Translations under genes and position numbers: made by a program | Notes under the pieces: generated by a model | Told to the model about the DNA's origin: nothing | Databases searched by the model: none | The model's input: only the letters and a program-made list of their open reading frames with translations | Shown here: one piece after another, positions 1 through 9,077 of the stretch | Position numbering within the stretch: position 1 is the first letter of the stretch | Layout of the letters: each line of letters begins with the position of its first letter | From: Allobosea sp. LC85 | GTDB taxonomy: Bacteria; Pseudomonadota; Alphaproteobacteria; Rhizobiales; Beijerinckiaceae | NCBI RefSeq assembly: GCF_000735605.1 | Contig: NZ_JPKG01000032.1 | Coordinates: 51,790-115,789, forward strand | Direction of reading: 5' to 3' | Length of the DNA stretch: 64,000 nt

Positions 1-345
1 ATCGTCGACCTCGCCTATGCCGGCAAGCCGATCGACGACCAGGCCGAGTTCATCATCGCGACCAATAACTATCGCGCCTCGGGCGGCGGCAACTTTCCCG
101 GCACCAGGACGACCGTGGTGCTGGAGGCGCCCGATCTCAACCGCGACGTGATCATACGCTACATCATCGAGAGGAAGACGATCGAACCCAAGGCCGATGA
201 CAACTGGTCGCTGGTCGCACTTCCGGCCGGCGTGAACGTCACTTTCGTGACCTCACCCACGGCAGCAGGAAAAATGCCGGATCATCTGAAGGCGCAAGCC
301 GCGGGTGATGGCGGAGACGGATTCGTGAAGTATCGCCTGCTTTGA
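1..345 (+). CDS. cpdB: 2',3'-cyclic-nucleotide 2'-phosphodiesterase/3'-nucleotidase, C-terminal part
   Basis: The frame is open from base 1, so the gene starts outside the window and only the last 114 residues are present. The segment FIIATNNYRASGGGNFPG is the characteristic C-terminal signature of periplasmic CpdB-type nucleotidases (5'-nucleotidase C-terminal domain). These enzymes hydrolyse 2',3'-cyclic nucleotides and then 3'-nucleotides, scavenging phosphate and nucleosides in the periplasm. The metallophosphatase half lies upstream and cannot be inspected. The protein ends FVKYRLL before a TGA at 343-345. Downstream is a decayed transporter fragment, so there is no evidence for an operon. 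Confidence 0.85.
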   Translation: MVDLAYAGKPIDDQAEFIIATNNYRASGGGNFPGTRTTVVLEAPDLNRDVIIRYIIERKTIEPKADDNWSLVALPAGVNVTFVTSPTAAGKMPDHLKAQAAGDGGDGFVKYRLL

Positions 346-379
346 TAAAACCTCGGCCTGACGCGGAACCAGGCCGACC

Positions 380-578
380 GGGGGCGCGCGCATTACAGAG
401 CTGATGGACACCGTCGAACTGCCGCGCAGCAGGGCCGACAGGCGCCCTCACCCGTTGTCCGGCGGCCAGCAGCAGCGCGTCGCGCTGGCCCGTGCGTTCG
501 CCCGCTGCCGCGGCTGATGCTTCTGGACGAGCCCTTCTCCGCCCGCGACGCCGGCGACGCCAAGTCCGCCCAGTGGTC
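380..578 (+). pseudogene. Decayed ABC transporter ATP-binding protein fragment
   Basis: Read in one frame, 389-517 encodes [20 protein letters not shown], a textbook ABC signature motif, then reaches a stop at 515-517. In the neighbouring frame from 514 the coding sense continues as [13 protein letters not shown], the Walker B region and D-loop that should follow. The two halves are therefore joined by a frameshift. No Walker A, no N-terminal half and no C-terminal domain are present, and the sequence runs into the 3' end of mcd. The wording ([18 protein letters not shown]) is that of spermidine/iron/sulfate-type importers. It is a non-functional remnant. Confidence 0.75.
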
Positions 579-2255
579 TCAGCCCTCGATCAGCCGTCGC
601 GCGATCACCTGCGCCTGAATTTCCGCTGCGCCTTCAAAGATGTTCAGGATGCGGGCGTCGCAGAGGACACGGCTGATCGGGTATTCCAGCGCAAAGCCGT
701 TGCCGCCATGGATCTGCAGCGCATTATCGGCTGCGGCCCAGGCGACACGGGCGCCGAGCAGCTTGGCCATGCCGGCTTCCAGATCGCAGCGGCGCTCGGC
801 GTCCTTCTCGCGGGCGGCAAAATAGGTGAGCTGGCGGGCGATCAGGATTTCGGCCGCCATCATCGCGAGCTTGTCGGCGACGCGCGGGAAGGCGATCAGC
901 GGCTTGCCGAACTGGATGCGCTCCTGCGCATAGCGCAGACCCAGATCGAAGGCCGATTGCGCCACGCCGATGGCGCGCGCCGCGGTCTGGATGCGGGCCG
1001 CCTCGAAGGTCTGCATGAGCTGCTTGAAGCCCTGGCCTTCGACGCCGCCGAGCAGATTGTCGGCCTTGACCTCGAAACCGTCGAAGGCGAGCTCGTATTC
1101 CTTCATCCCGCGATAGCCGAGCACCTCGATCTCGCCGCCGGTCAGCCCGGCAACCGGGAACGGCTCTTCGTCCGTGCCGCGCGGCTTTTCGGCAATCAGC
1201 ATGGAGAGGCCGCGATAGCCCGGTGCGTCCGGGTCGGTGCGGACAAGCAGCGTCATGATGTCGGCGCGAACGGGATGGGTGATCCAGGTCTTGTTGCCAT
1301 GGACCCTGAAGACATCGCCGTCCCTCACCGCCCTGGTGCGCAACGACGCGAGGTCGGAGCCGGTATTGGGCTCGGTGAAGACGGCTGTCGGCAAGGTCTC
1401 GCCCGCGGCGATCTTAGGCAGCCAATGCGCCTTCTGCTCCGGCGTGCCGCCGCAGAGGATGAGCTCGGCCGCGATCTCGGAGCGGGTGCCGAGCGAGCCG
1501 ACGCCGATATAGCCGCGCGAAAGCTCCTCCGAGACGACGCACATCGAGACCTTGCTGAGGCCCATGCCGCCGAATTCCTCGGGGATGGTCAGGCCGAAGA
1601 CGCCGAGCTCGGCCATTTTCTCGACGACCGGCATCGGGATGTACTGGTTCTCCAGATGCCATTCATGCGCATGCGGCGTCACCTCCGCCTCGCAGAAGCG
1701 GCGCATCTCGGAGCGGATCGCTTCCAGGGTCTCGTCGAGACCGGGATCGCCGACGCTGGCAAGCCCCTGCGACTGGCTGAACAGGGCGACGAGGCGCGCG
1801 CGGTTTTCCGGCGTGTTGCCCTCGCTGATCAGGGTTTCCGCCGCTTCGCCGCGGGCGGCGGCGATCGCCTTCTGGCCAAGGCCGAGCGCCGCGAGCCGGA
1901 CGATCTCGCCCTGGCTCATCGGGATGCCGCCAAAGATCTGGGCTGCATATTCGCCGGCGCCGACGCGCAGCGCATAATCCTCGGTGGCGCCGTAGCGGTC
2001 TTGCGCCTGCAGGCGCTCGCCATAGGCCTTCATCTCGCGCAGCGCCATGACATAGGTCGCGAGCCAGGACAGGCCATGCGCAGCATGCTGCTCGGCCTCG
2101 AGCCTCAATGACGAGATCTTGCCGTCGACCAGCACCTTCTGGCGTACCGCGGCGATCGCCTGGTCCAGCAGCGTCTCGAAGCCCGGCAGCGCGGCACCGA
2201 TCAATTCGACGGCGGAGCCAGGGGCTTCGGAGTTGCGGGCGACGTTGGCGCTCAT
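579..2255 (-). CDS. mcd: Methylsuccinyl-CoA dehydrogenase (acyl-CoA dehydrogenase family)
   Basis: This 558-residue flavoprotein has an N-terminal extension of about 150 residues ahead of the acyl-CoA dehydrogenase core, the length and layout typical of Mcd. Mcd oxidises (2S)-methylsuccinyl-CoA to mesaconyl-CoA in the ethylmalonyl-CoA pathway of acetate and C1 assimilation. Visible signatures are VFTEPNTGSDL, NKTWITH and, near the C-terminus, LQIHGGNGFALEYPISRVLCD. GIPMSQGEIVR and EELSRGYIGVGSLGTRSEIA match the subfamily as I know it. The start at 2255 is chosen because GGGAGAGAG precedes that ATG; an upstream ATG at 2315 lacks a site. ccr, another gene of the pathway, lies 4.3 kb away on the same strand. 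Confidence 0.85.
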   Translation of the reverse strand: MSANVARNSEAPGSAVELIGAALPGFETLLDQAIAAVRQKVLVDGKISSLRLEAEQHAAHGLSWLATYVMALREMKAYGERLQAQDRYGATEDYALRVGAGEYAAQIFGGIPMSQGEIVRLAALGLGQKAIAAARGEAAETLISEGNTPENRARLVALFSQSQGLASVGDPGLDETLEAIRSEMRRFCEAEVTPHAHEWHLENQYIPMPVVEKMAELGVFGLTIPEEFGGMGLSKVSMCVVSEELSRGYIGVGSLGTRSEIAAELILCGGTPEQKAHWLPKIAAGETLPTAVFTEPNTGSDLASLRTRAVRDGDVFRVHGNKTWITHPVRADIMTLLVRTDPDAPGYRGLSMLIAEKPRGTDEEPFPVAGLTGGEIEVLGYRGMKEYELAFDGFEVKADNLLGGVEGQGFKQLMQTFEAARIQTAARAIGVAQSAFDLGLRYAQERIQFGKPLIAFPRVADKLAMMAAEILIARQLTYFAAREKDAERRCDLEAGMAKLLGARVAWAAADNALQIHGGNGFALEYPISRVLCDARILNIFEGAAEIQAQVIARRLIEG

Positions 2256-2334
2256 GATCTCTCTCCCTTTGTTGCGACGCAGCATAGGAGAGAATTCGGA
2301 GAATCCGAAATTCACCTTTCGGCTGGGGGCCAGA

Positions 2335-3219
2335 TCATTTCCGACTGGCCAGCACGACGCCCAGCACCGCCACCGCCATGCCGACGAGCTGGAGCGGCGT
2401 CAGCGTCTCGCCGAAGAGCAGCCAGGCCTCGACCGCTACGGCTGGCGGCACGAGATAGAGGAAGGTCGCGGTGCGCGAGACCTCGCCACGCCGGATCAGC
2501 CAGAGATAGAGCCCGATTCCGCCGAGCGAGAGCGCCAGGACCGACCAGGCCAGCACCAGGACCATGGTCAGGTTCCACTCGATCCGCATCGGTTCGAGCG
2601 CATAGGCGATGGGCAGCGTGACGAGGAAGGCCGCGGTGTACTGCCAGGCGGTCACGGTGCGCAGATCGCCGGTGACGATGCGCTTCTTCTGATAGAAGGA
2701 GCCGAAGGTCACCGCGAACATCGCGACGATATTGACGGCGACCGGCAGCAGGATGCCCGCAAGCGCCTGCGGCTCGACGCCGACCAGCTTCGGCTCAAGC
2801 ACCAGTGCGATGCCGAGGAAACCGCAGAGAATCCCGGCCCAGCGCACCGGCGAGATGCGTTCGCCGACCAGGACTGGCGAAAACAGAGCCGTCAGCACGG
2901 GTTGAAGGCCGGCAATCAGGCCGGAAACCCCTGCCGGCAGACCATGGCGCACCGCCCACCAGACGCCGCCGAGATAGACGGCGTGCAGCAGGACTCCGGT
3001 CACGATGCAGTCGATGATCGCGCGCCTTCCCTTCGGCCAGGGCGCACCGACGGCGAGCGCCAGGCCGATGAGCAGCAGGCCGGCACAGGCATAGCGCACG
3101 ACCAGGAAGGTCAGCGGATCGGCATAGCGCGCGGAATAGCCGGCAACGATCCAGCCGCTCGACCAGAGAAGCGTGAAGACGAGCGGGATGACGCGCAGGA
3201 ACAGGGGCGATTCGAGCAT
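2335..3219 (-). CDS. DMT-superfamily transporter, EamA family
   Basis: The 294-residue protein is almost entirely hydrophobic, with about ten predicted membrane spans in two repeats, as expected for EamA (drug/metabolite transporter) proteins. Recognisable motifs are the N-terminal LWSSGWIVAGYSARYADPLT and the C-terminal YLVPPAVAVEAWLLFGETLT, the latter typical of the second EamA repeat. Such proteins export metabolites or amino acids; the substrate cannot be read from sequence. The start at 3219 is placed just before the first hydrophobic span; the frame is open further upstream to 3330 but that extension is polar and overlaps the divergent gene region. Confidence 0.85.
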   Translation of the reverse strand: MLESPLFLRVIPLVFTLLWSSGWIVAGYSARYADPLTFLVVRYACAGLLLIGLALAVGAPWPKGRRAIIDCIVTGVLLHAVYLGGVWWAVRHGLPAGVSGLIAGLQPVLTALFSPVLVGERISPVRWAGILCGFLGIALVLEPKLVGVEPQALAGILLPVAVNIVAMFAVTFGSFYQKKRIVTGDLRTVTAWQYTAAFLVTLPIAYALEPMRIEWNLTMVLVLAWSVLALSLGGIGLYLWLIRRGEVSRTATFLYLVPPAVAVEAWLLFGETLTPLQLVGMAVAVLGVVLASRK

Positions 3220-3426
3220 GGGGACCGGCTTTCGCTGATCGCCCTGATAAGCCCGCCGCAAGCGCTTGTCGCCGTCCGGCGACGCCGGGACGGCATGTCC
3301 GGGCGAGGGAACGAATGCGTCGTGCCGCACCAGCTAGGGCTGGTTCCGAATGGATCGAACACGGACCCTGGATGACGGCGAAGCATGTTGAGGTCACAAT
3401 CGGCGCCCGCTCGTCCGAGTCTCCGC

Positions 3427-3460
3427 ATGTCGCTGATCTCCATATGTCGCTGATCTCCGT
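3427..3460 (+). repeat. 17-bp near-perfect tandem repeat at the yihY-like start
   Basis: ATGTCGCTGATCTCC occurs at 3427 and again at 3444, immediately adjacent. The two ATG codons are out of frame with each other because the unit is 17 bases long. Only the second ATG is in the frame of the membrane protein. Likely a recent slippage duplication that created or displaced a start codon. Confidence 0.85.
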
Positions 3461-4301
3461 CCCTGCCCTCGCTTTCGAGCGCTTCGTCGCCCATGATTCA
3501 TGGGCGATCGCCAGCCATATCGCGCTCTCCGTGCTGATGTCGCTCTTTCCCTTCCTGATCCTGCTGACCGCGCTCGGCGGCGTCTTCGGCACGCAGAATG
3601 CGGCCGACGAAGCGACGGCGCTGCTGCTCGAAGCCTGGCCGAAGGAGATCGCCATCCCGATAGCGCTAGAGGTGCGCTCGGTGTTGACGGCGGTCCGCAG
3701 CGATGCACTGACCTTCGGCGCGCTGCTGGCGCTGTATTTCTCGTCGTCGGGCGTCGAGGCGCTGCGCATCGGCCTCAACCGCGCCTATGAGGCCTATGAA
3801 TGGCGGGCCTGGTGGCATACGCGGCTGGAATCGATCCTTTACGTGATCGGCGGCGCCGTGTTCATGCTCTCCTTCGCGTTTCTCGTGGTGCTCGGGCCGC
3901 TGGTGCTGCGCTGGCTGATCGGCTTTGCGCCCTGGCTGGCGCCGCTCTCCTTCCTGCTCAGCTTCCTGCGCGTCACTGGCGCGACCATGCTGATCGTGCT
4001 GGCGCTGATCGTCGCGCACAGCACGCTGCCGGCCCGTGCCCCGCATATCCGGACGCTCTGGCCCGGCGTTCTCGTCACCCTCGCCTTCTGGCTCGTCGGC
4101 GGCCTCGCCTTCGGCTGGTATCTCGACAGTTTTGCAGGCGCCTATGTCACGACCTATGCCGGCCTTGCGACGGCGATGATCGCGCTCGTCTTCCTGTACT
4201 GGCTCGCCGCGATCTTCCTCTATGGCGCGGAGCTGAACGCCGCCTTCGCGATCGCGAGAGCGCCAAGGGCCGATCCCGGCGAGGCGATCGCGGGGCTGTA
4301 G
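3444..4301 (+). CDS. YihY/virulence factor BrkB family membrane protein
   Basis: The 285-residue protein has about six hydrophobic spans and the family signature around SHIALSVLMSLFPFLILLTA. It also carries FSSSGVEALRIGLNRAYEA in the middle and the terminal IALVFLYWLAAIFLYGAELNA, all characteristic of YihY/BrkB (formerly UPF0761). The family is inner-membrane; its biochemical role is not settled. The start is uncertain: ATG 3444 lies within a 17-bp tandem duplication, and an in-frame ATG at 3372 would add 24 polar residues. Neither has a clear ribosome binding site. Confidence 0.8.
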   Translation: MSLISVPALAFERFVAHDSWAIASHIALSVLMSLFPFLILLTALGGVFGTQNAADEATALLLEAWPKEIAIPIALEVRSVLTAVRSDALTFGALLALYFSSSGVEALRIGLNRAYEAYEWRAWWHTRLESILYVIGGAVFMLSFAFLVVLGPLVLRWLIGFAPWLAPLSFLLSFLRVTGATMLIVLALIVAHSTLPARAPHIRTLWPGVLVTLAFWLVGGLAFGWYLDSFAGAYVTTYAGLATAMIALVFLYWLAAIFLYGAELNAAFAIARAPRADPGEAIAGL

Positions 4302-4310
4302 GGCAATCTC

Positions 4311-4342
4311 CAGCGCTCCCGCGTTGACGCGGAGTGGCGCTG
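4311..4342 (+). terminator. Hairpin after the yihY-like gene
   Basis: CAGCGC-tc-CCGCG pairs with CGCGG-agtg-GCGCTG around a TTGA loop, starting 10 bases after the stop codon and followed by a modest pyrimidine run (CTGCTTTCTG). The U-tract is weak, so termination strength is uncertain. Confidence 0.4.
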
Positions 4343-4359
4343 CTGCTTTCTGTCCGCCC

Positions 4360-4872
4360 ATGATCGAGACGCCACGCCTGCTCCTGCGCCCTCATGCGCT
4401 GGAGGATTTCGAACCCTGGTACGCGATGTTCTCGGACCGGGAGCTGTTCCGGTTCATTGCCGTGCCGCACTTGTCGCGGGAGGATGGCTGGAACAGGCTG
4501 CTGCGCTATGCCGGCCACTGGTCGCTGCTCGGCTACGGCATGTTCGCCGTCTTCGACAAGGCAAGCGGGAAACTGATCGGCGATGTCGGCCTCGCCGATT
4601 TCCACCGCGGCCTGGGCGAGCGTTTCGACGACGTCCCGGAAGCCTCCTGGATCATGGCGCGCTCGACGCATCGCCGGGGCCTGGCAGCCGAGGCCGTCGC
4701 GGCAAGCCATGACTGGCTTGCCCGCGCGCACGCCCCTGCCCGTACCGTCTGCATCATCAACCCCGAGAATGCCGCCTCGCTGCGCCTGGCGGAAAAGTTC
4801 GGCTACCGGCCCTTCGGAAGCACCATCTACAAGGATGGTGCTTACACCATGCTGGAGCGCCCGGCGTCGTGA
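4360..4872 (+). CDS. GNAT N-acetyltransferase (RimJ/RimL type)
   Basis: 170 residues. It begins MIETPRLLLRPHALEDFEPW, the classic start of RimJ/RimL-like GNAT enzymes that acetylate N-terminal or small-molecule amines from acetyl-CoA. The acetyl-CoA loop region is RRGLAAEAVAASHDWL, and the C-terminal NPENAASLRLAEKFGYRPFG is the family's conserved last strand and helix. The start at 4360 is chosen by this family N-terminus; the longer frame from 4324 adds 12 unrelated residues. The substrate is unknown. A second, unrelated GNAT gene follows 58 bases downstream. Confidence 0.85.
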   Translation: MIETPRLLLRPHALEDFEPWYAMFSDRELFRFIAVPHLSREDGWNRLLRYAGHWSLLGYGMFAVFDKASGKLIGDVGLADFHRGLGERFDDVPEASWIMARSTHRRGLAAEAVAASHDWLARAHAPARTVCIINPENAASLRLAEKFGYRPFGSTIYKDGAYTMLERPAS

Positions 4873-4930
4873 CCGGCGAGCGCAGCCGCGGCGTTGCCGG
4901 TCCGGGAGCTAAGGGGACTTGGCTGCCCCG

Positions 4931-5380
4931 ATGCTGATCGAAACCTGCACGGACGGGATGCTGGAGGACTGGGTCAGGCTGCGCCTGGCGCTGTGGCCGG
5001 ATTCGACGGCGCAGGAACATCGCGATGAGGCTGTCGGCATTCTCGAAAGCCCCAGCGATACCGCGTTCATCGCGCGGAACGATGCAGGCGCAGCCATCGG
5101 CCTCGCCGAGGCCGCCCTCCGTCACGACTACGTCAATGGCTGCGAGACTTCGCCCGTCGGCTTCCTCGAAGGGATCCATGTCGAGCCCGGCTGGCGCCGT
5201 CACGGCGTCGCCCGCGCGCTTTGCGCGGCCGTCGAGACCTGGGCCAAGCGCCATGGCTGCGTCGAACTCGCCTCCGACACTGACCTCTCCAATGCCGTCT
5301 CGCAGCAGACGCATGACGCGCTCGGTTTCGAGGAAACCGAGCGCGTGGTGTTTTATCGCAAGCTGCTGCAGTCCCGCTGA
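4931..5380 (+). CDS. aac(6'): Aminoglycoside N(6')-acetyltransferase, AAC(6')-I type
   Basis: 149 residues of GNAT fold. LRHDYVNGCETSPVGFLEGI, ASDTDLSNAVSQQTHDALGF and the terminal EETERVVFYRK closely follow chromosomal AAC(6')-I enzymes such as those of Salmonella and Stenotrophomonas. Those enzymes acetylate the 6'-amine of aminoglycosides. The N-terminal W-RLR-ALWP pattern also fits. The start at ATG 4931 gives the family's usual length; an upstream TTG at 4919 would add four residues. AAGGGGA lies upstream but at a long distance. No mobile element surrounds it, so it looks like an intrinsic chromosomal gene; actual resistance is not demonstrated. Confidence 0.85.
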   Translation: MLIETCTDGMLEDWVRLRLALWPDSTAQEHRDEAVGILESPSDTAFIARNDAGAAIGLAEAALRHDYVNGCETSPVGFLEGIHVEPGWRRHGVARALCAAVETWAKRHGCVELASDTDLSNAVSQQTHDALGFEETERVVFYRKLLQSR

Positions 5381-5436
5381 GCCCTTGCCCGACCTTTGTT
5401 GCCGTGTGCTGCCAGCCGGGCGCCGCATCGCCGCCA

Positions 5437-6366
5437 TCACTTGCCGAGCAGCGACATCGCCCTGGTGATGTCGTTCTTTTCCAGCCGGCAGGCCACGCAA
5501 TAGGCCGGATTGAAGATGTTGGCGACGTCGTAACGCACCAGTTGGCCGAGCAGATGGCTGGCCTCGACGGCGTCGACGCCGAGGTCGTCGACGATCCAGC
5601 GGATCATCTCGGTCGTGGCGAACTGGAGCGGCTGATCGAGCGGGCGGCCGCTGGCGAGCGTCATGATCTCGGTCGCGGTCTCGCAGCGCGGCCACCGGCC
5701 CGGCGCATTCTTGCGCAGATGCAAGGTGAATTCGATCTCGAAGCTGGTCTCGATGCCGGTGCCGACGATCTCGCCATCGCCCTGGCAGGCATGGCCATCC
5801 CCCAGGAAGAACAGTCCGCCCGTCTCGGAAACGGGGAAAGCAATGCGCGCGCCCGGCCCGAAGCGGCGATAGTCCATGTTGCCGCCATAGGAGCCGCTCG
5901 TCGCCGTCGAGATCGCCTGGCCGCCGGCCGGAGCCACGCCGAAACAGCCGATCATCGGTGCCAGCGGAAAGCTCCAGCCCGAGATGCGCTCCGAGCCGCC
6001 GATCAGGCTGACCGTGCCCTTCTCGGCATCGATCGCCCATTCGAAGCGCTCGCTCTTCGGCAGCTCGGCCACCGTGCGCGGATCGACCACCTGCTGCGAG
6101 ACGGGCGAATAGGTCCAGCCGGTCTTGCGGTTCGGGCTCATCCTGTCGATCGTCACGACCAGCGCATCGCCAGGCTCGGCGCCCGCGACGCCGAATGGAC
6201 CGGTCATCGGGTTGCCCCGCGGGGCACGCTGGACGCCCTCATGGTCGATGCCGGCGGCATCGAGCGTCGTCGTCACGATCGTGTCGCCGCTGGCCACCGT
6301 GAGGACCGGGGGCAGGGTCGCCATGACATTGGAATAGGAATTCGGGACGAAACGATGAAGCGCCAT
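5437..6366 (-). CDS. Acetamidase/formamidase family protein
   Basis: 309 residues of the FmdA/AmdA family, metal-dependent amidases that release ammonia from formamide, acetamide or related short amides. Visible family features are GNPMTGPFGVAGAEPGDALVV in the N-terminal third, the central GGNMDYRRFGPGARIAFPV, and FFLGDGHACQGDGEIVGTGIE, which holds the conserved His/Cys/Glu-rich core. AGGTGAG lies upstream of the ATG at 6366, which fixes the start; the longer open frame is spurious. It is transcribed in the same direction as ccr, 231 bases downstream of it, so an operon is possible but unproven. Confidence 0.88.
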   Translation of the reverse strand: MALHRFVPNSYSNVMATLPPVLTVASGDTIVTTTLDAAGIDHEGVQRAPRGNPMTGPFGVAGAEPGDALVVTIDRMSPNRKTGWTYSPVSQQVVDPRTVAELPKSERFEWAIDAEKGTVSLIGGSERISGWSFPLAPMIGCFGVAPAGGQAISTATSGSYGGNMDYRRFGPGARIAFPVSETGGLFFLGDGHACQGDGEIVGTGIETSFEIEFTLHLRKNAPGRWPRCETATEIMTLASGRPLDQPLQFATTEMIRWIVDDLGVDAVEASHLLGQLVRYDVANIFNPAYCVACRLEKNDITRAMSLLGK

Positions 6367-6597
6367 GAATCTCACCTGCCAGTCTTGCGGGCGCTTCAGG
6401 GAGCAAGGGTCAGCCGTCGCGAAGCGTCCCGGCCGAATCCGTTGCGGATGCGAGCCTTGCGTCACCGTAGTCGAAACATTTGTTGGCGCGCTAGCCGGCC
6501 GGGGCTGCACGCGACGCATCGGGCCGGACGCGGGCGCTTCTCCCGATCAGGCCAGCGCAGTGGTCATAACGGAGCCGTTGCCGGCCCGCGCGCGGCC

Positions 6598-7872
<1,275 letters not shown>

Positions 7873-8257
7873 GGTTCTCTCCCCTTGGTCTTCCTCGCCG
7901 CCTTGCGCCGCGTAAGGGCGGCCGACGGAGTTGAGGCGATCATGCGGCTCGATGCTGCGCTGCGCTATCCTCCTAAGGAATTATGTCGCACTGCAAAAAA
8001 CAAGTCCGAATCCCGGCTCGTGTTCCAATTGCATTCCCGGCTTGCCCTTTCGGGCGACTCGCGGACTTCGACCGGGCCTGCTCGGACACCCATCGATACG
8101 CTTTCGGCCGAAGGTAAAGCTCGCACAGCCTCGTGCACATCGCGATGAATCTTGCGGTGATCTCCAGACGATCTTAACCTCATTACCACTGGCCGGCATG
8201 ACCAGCGGCACACAGCCATGCTAGTTTCAGCCAGCAAATACTCCGGAGCGATCGACC
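7873..8257. other. Intergenic region upstream of divergent ccr and a small membrane protein
   Basis: 385 bases without a convincing gene; short frames here have no family resemblance. The region must hold the ccr promoter (leftward) and that of the gene at 8258 (rightward). On the minus strand at 7979-8000 there is TTTTGCAGTGCGACATAAT, with a TGCAGTGC core and a CATAAT -10-like box, about 110 bases upstream of ccr. GGAGCGA just before 8258 is the ribosome binding site of the next gene. Confidence 0.5.
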
Positions 8258-8566
8258 ATGCGTCAATTGCTACTGCTGCTCGGCCTTCCTGACCTTCCAC
8301 TTCCGGAATTCCTGGTCTTCCTTGGCTTCGCTGCCGGCTGCGCGCTGCTGCTGGGCTGGATCGCCGACGGCATCCTCAGGGGCCACGGCTTCGGAATCAT
8401 TCCCAATGCCGTCGTCCTGGTCGGCGGCGCCATCTTCGGCGCGATTCTGTGGCGACGGCTTGGTTATGTGGTCATCGTCGACCGGCAGATGGCGACTGCC
8501 ATTGCCGCCGCTGCGGCCGGGATTCTCGCTCTTGTGGCGGGCGGCGTCGCCAAACGGGTGATCTGA
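8258..8566 (+). CDS. Small integral membrane protein, unknown function
   Basis: 102 residues with three hydrophobic segments, roughly residues 15-38, 44-63 and 78-98. The spacing and glycine-rich turns (ILRGHGFGIIPNAVVLVGGA) recall the GlsB/YeaQ/YmgE-type small membrane proteins, but the match is weak and I do not assign the family. GGAGCGA lies eight bases before the ATG. It sits 42 bases ahead of a DUF4180 gene in the same direction and may be cotranscribed. Confidence 0.6.
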   Translation: MRQLLLLLGLPDLPLPEFLVFLGFAAGCALLLGWIADGILRGHGFGIIPNAVVLVGGAIFGAILWRRLGYVVIVDRQMATAIAAAAAGILALVAGGVAKRVI

Positions 8567-8608
8567 CGGGGCTTGTCTTGCGGTCGCCCTGTCTCGACTA
8601 TCGCCGGC

Positions 8609-8986
8609 ATGGACAGATCCATCGAAATTCGCGGCAGGCGCGTGCTGCTATGCGCCGAAGACGGCCCCTTGCTCGCCAGCGAGCGCGACATCGGCGAATT
8701 TCTGGGTGCGGCCTGGGCCGAAGAGGCGGGCCTGGTCGTGATCCCGGTCGCGCGCCTGAGCGACGATTTCTTCAGGCTCAGCACGCGTCTTGCCGGCGAA
8801 GTCGCCCAGAAATTCGTCAATTACCGGTTGCAGCTCGCGATCATCGGCGACATCTCGCGCTGGAGCGCCGAAAGTAAGGCGCTGCGCGATTTTGTCCATG
8901 AGGCCAATCAGGGCCAGGCCCTGTGGTTCCTGAATGACATGAACGCCCTGGAGCAGCGACTGGCGGGAGCGGCCGCTAAACCATAG
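8609..8986 (+). CDS. DUF4180 domain-containing protein
   Basis: 125 residues. The conserved core (LASERDIGEFLGAAW, VARLSDDFFRLSTRLAGEVA, QKFVNYRLQLAIIGDISRW, ALRDFVHEANQG) matches the DUF4180 family as I know it: a small soluble alpha/beta protein, no established function. It starts at ATG 8609; the frame is open back to 8573 but the extra residues are not conserved-looking. The TAG stop at 8984-8986 lies inside the first hairpin of a composite palindromic repeat. Confidence 0.8.
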   Translation: MDRSIEIRGRRVLLCAEDGPLLASERDIGEFLGAAWAEEAGLVVIPVARLSDDFFRLSTRLAGEVAQKFVNYRLQLAIIGDISRWSAESKALRDFVHEANQGQALWFLNDMNALEQRLAGAAAKP

Positions 8987-9076
8987 GACCGAATCTCGGT
9001 ATCCGGTCCGATGGCCTCACCTTCTATGGTTGCATCGGCTGTCCCGAAAACCGGTATCCACTTTTCGGGCCGATGC
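8981..9076 (+). repeat. Composite palindromic repeat, copy 1 (modules A and B)
   Basis: Module A, 8981-9014, is a degenerate hairpin: CCAT-A-GGACCG pairs with CGGTCC-G-ATGG around a 12-base loop. Module B, 9032-9076, starts GCATCGGCTGTCCCGAAAAC and ends CTTTTCGGGCCGATGC, forming a long stem with an internal bulge. The element lies between convergent DUF4180 and ubiG genes: the DUF4180 stop is inside A, and the ubiG stop begins two bases after B. It probably acts as a bidirectional terminator. Confidence 0.85.
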
Positions 9077-9077
9077 T

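Noticed and set aside
492..2111. A 539-codon open frame opposite mcd
   Set aside because: Composition is Arg/Leu/Ala/Gly-rich shadow coding; the minus strand carries an unmistakable acyl-CoA dehydrogenase.
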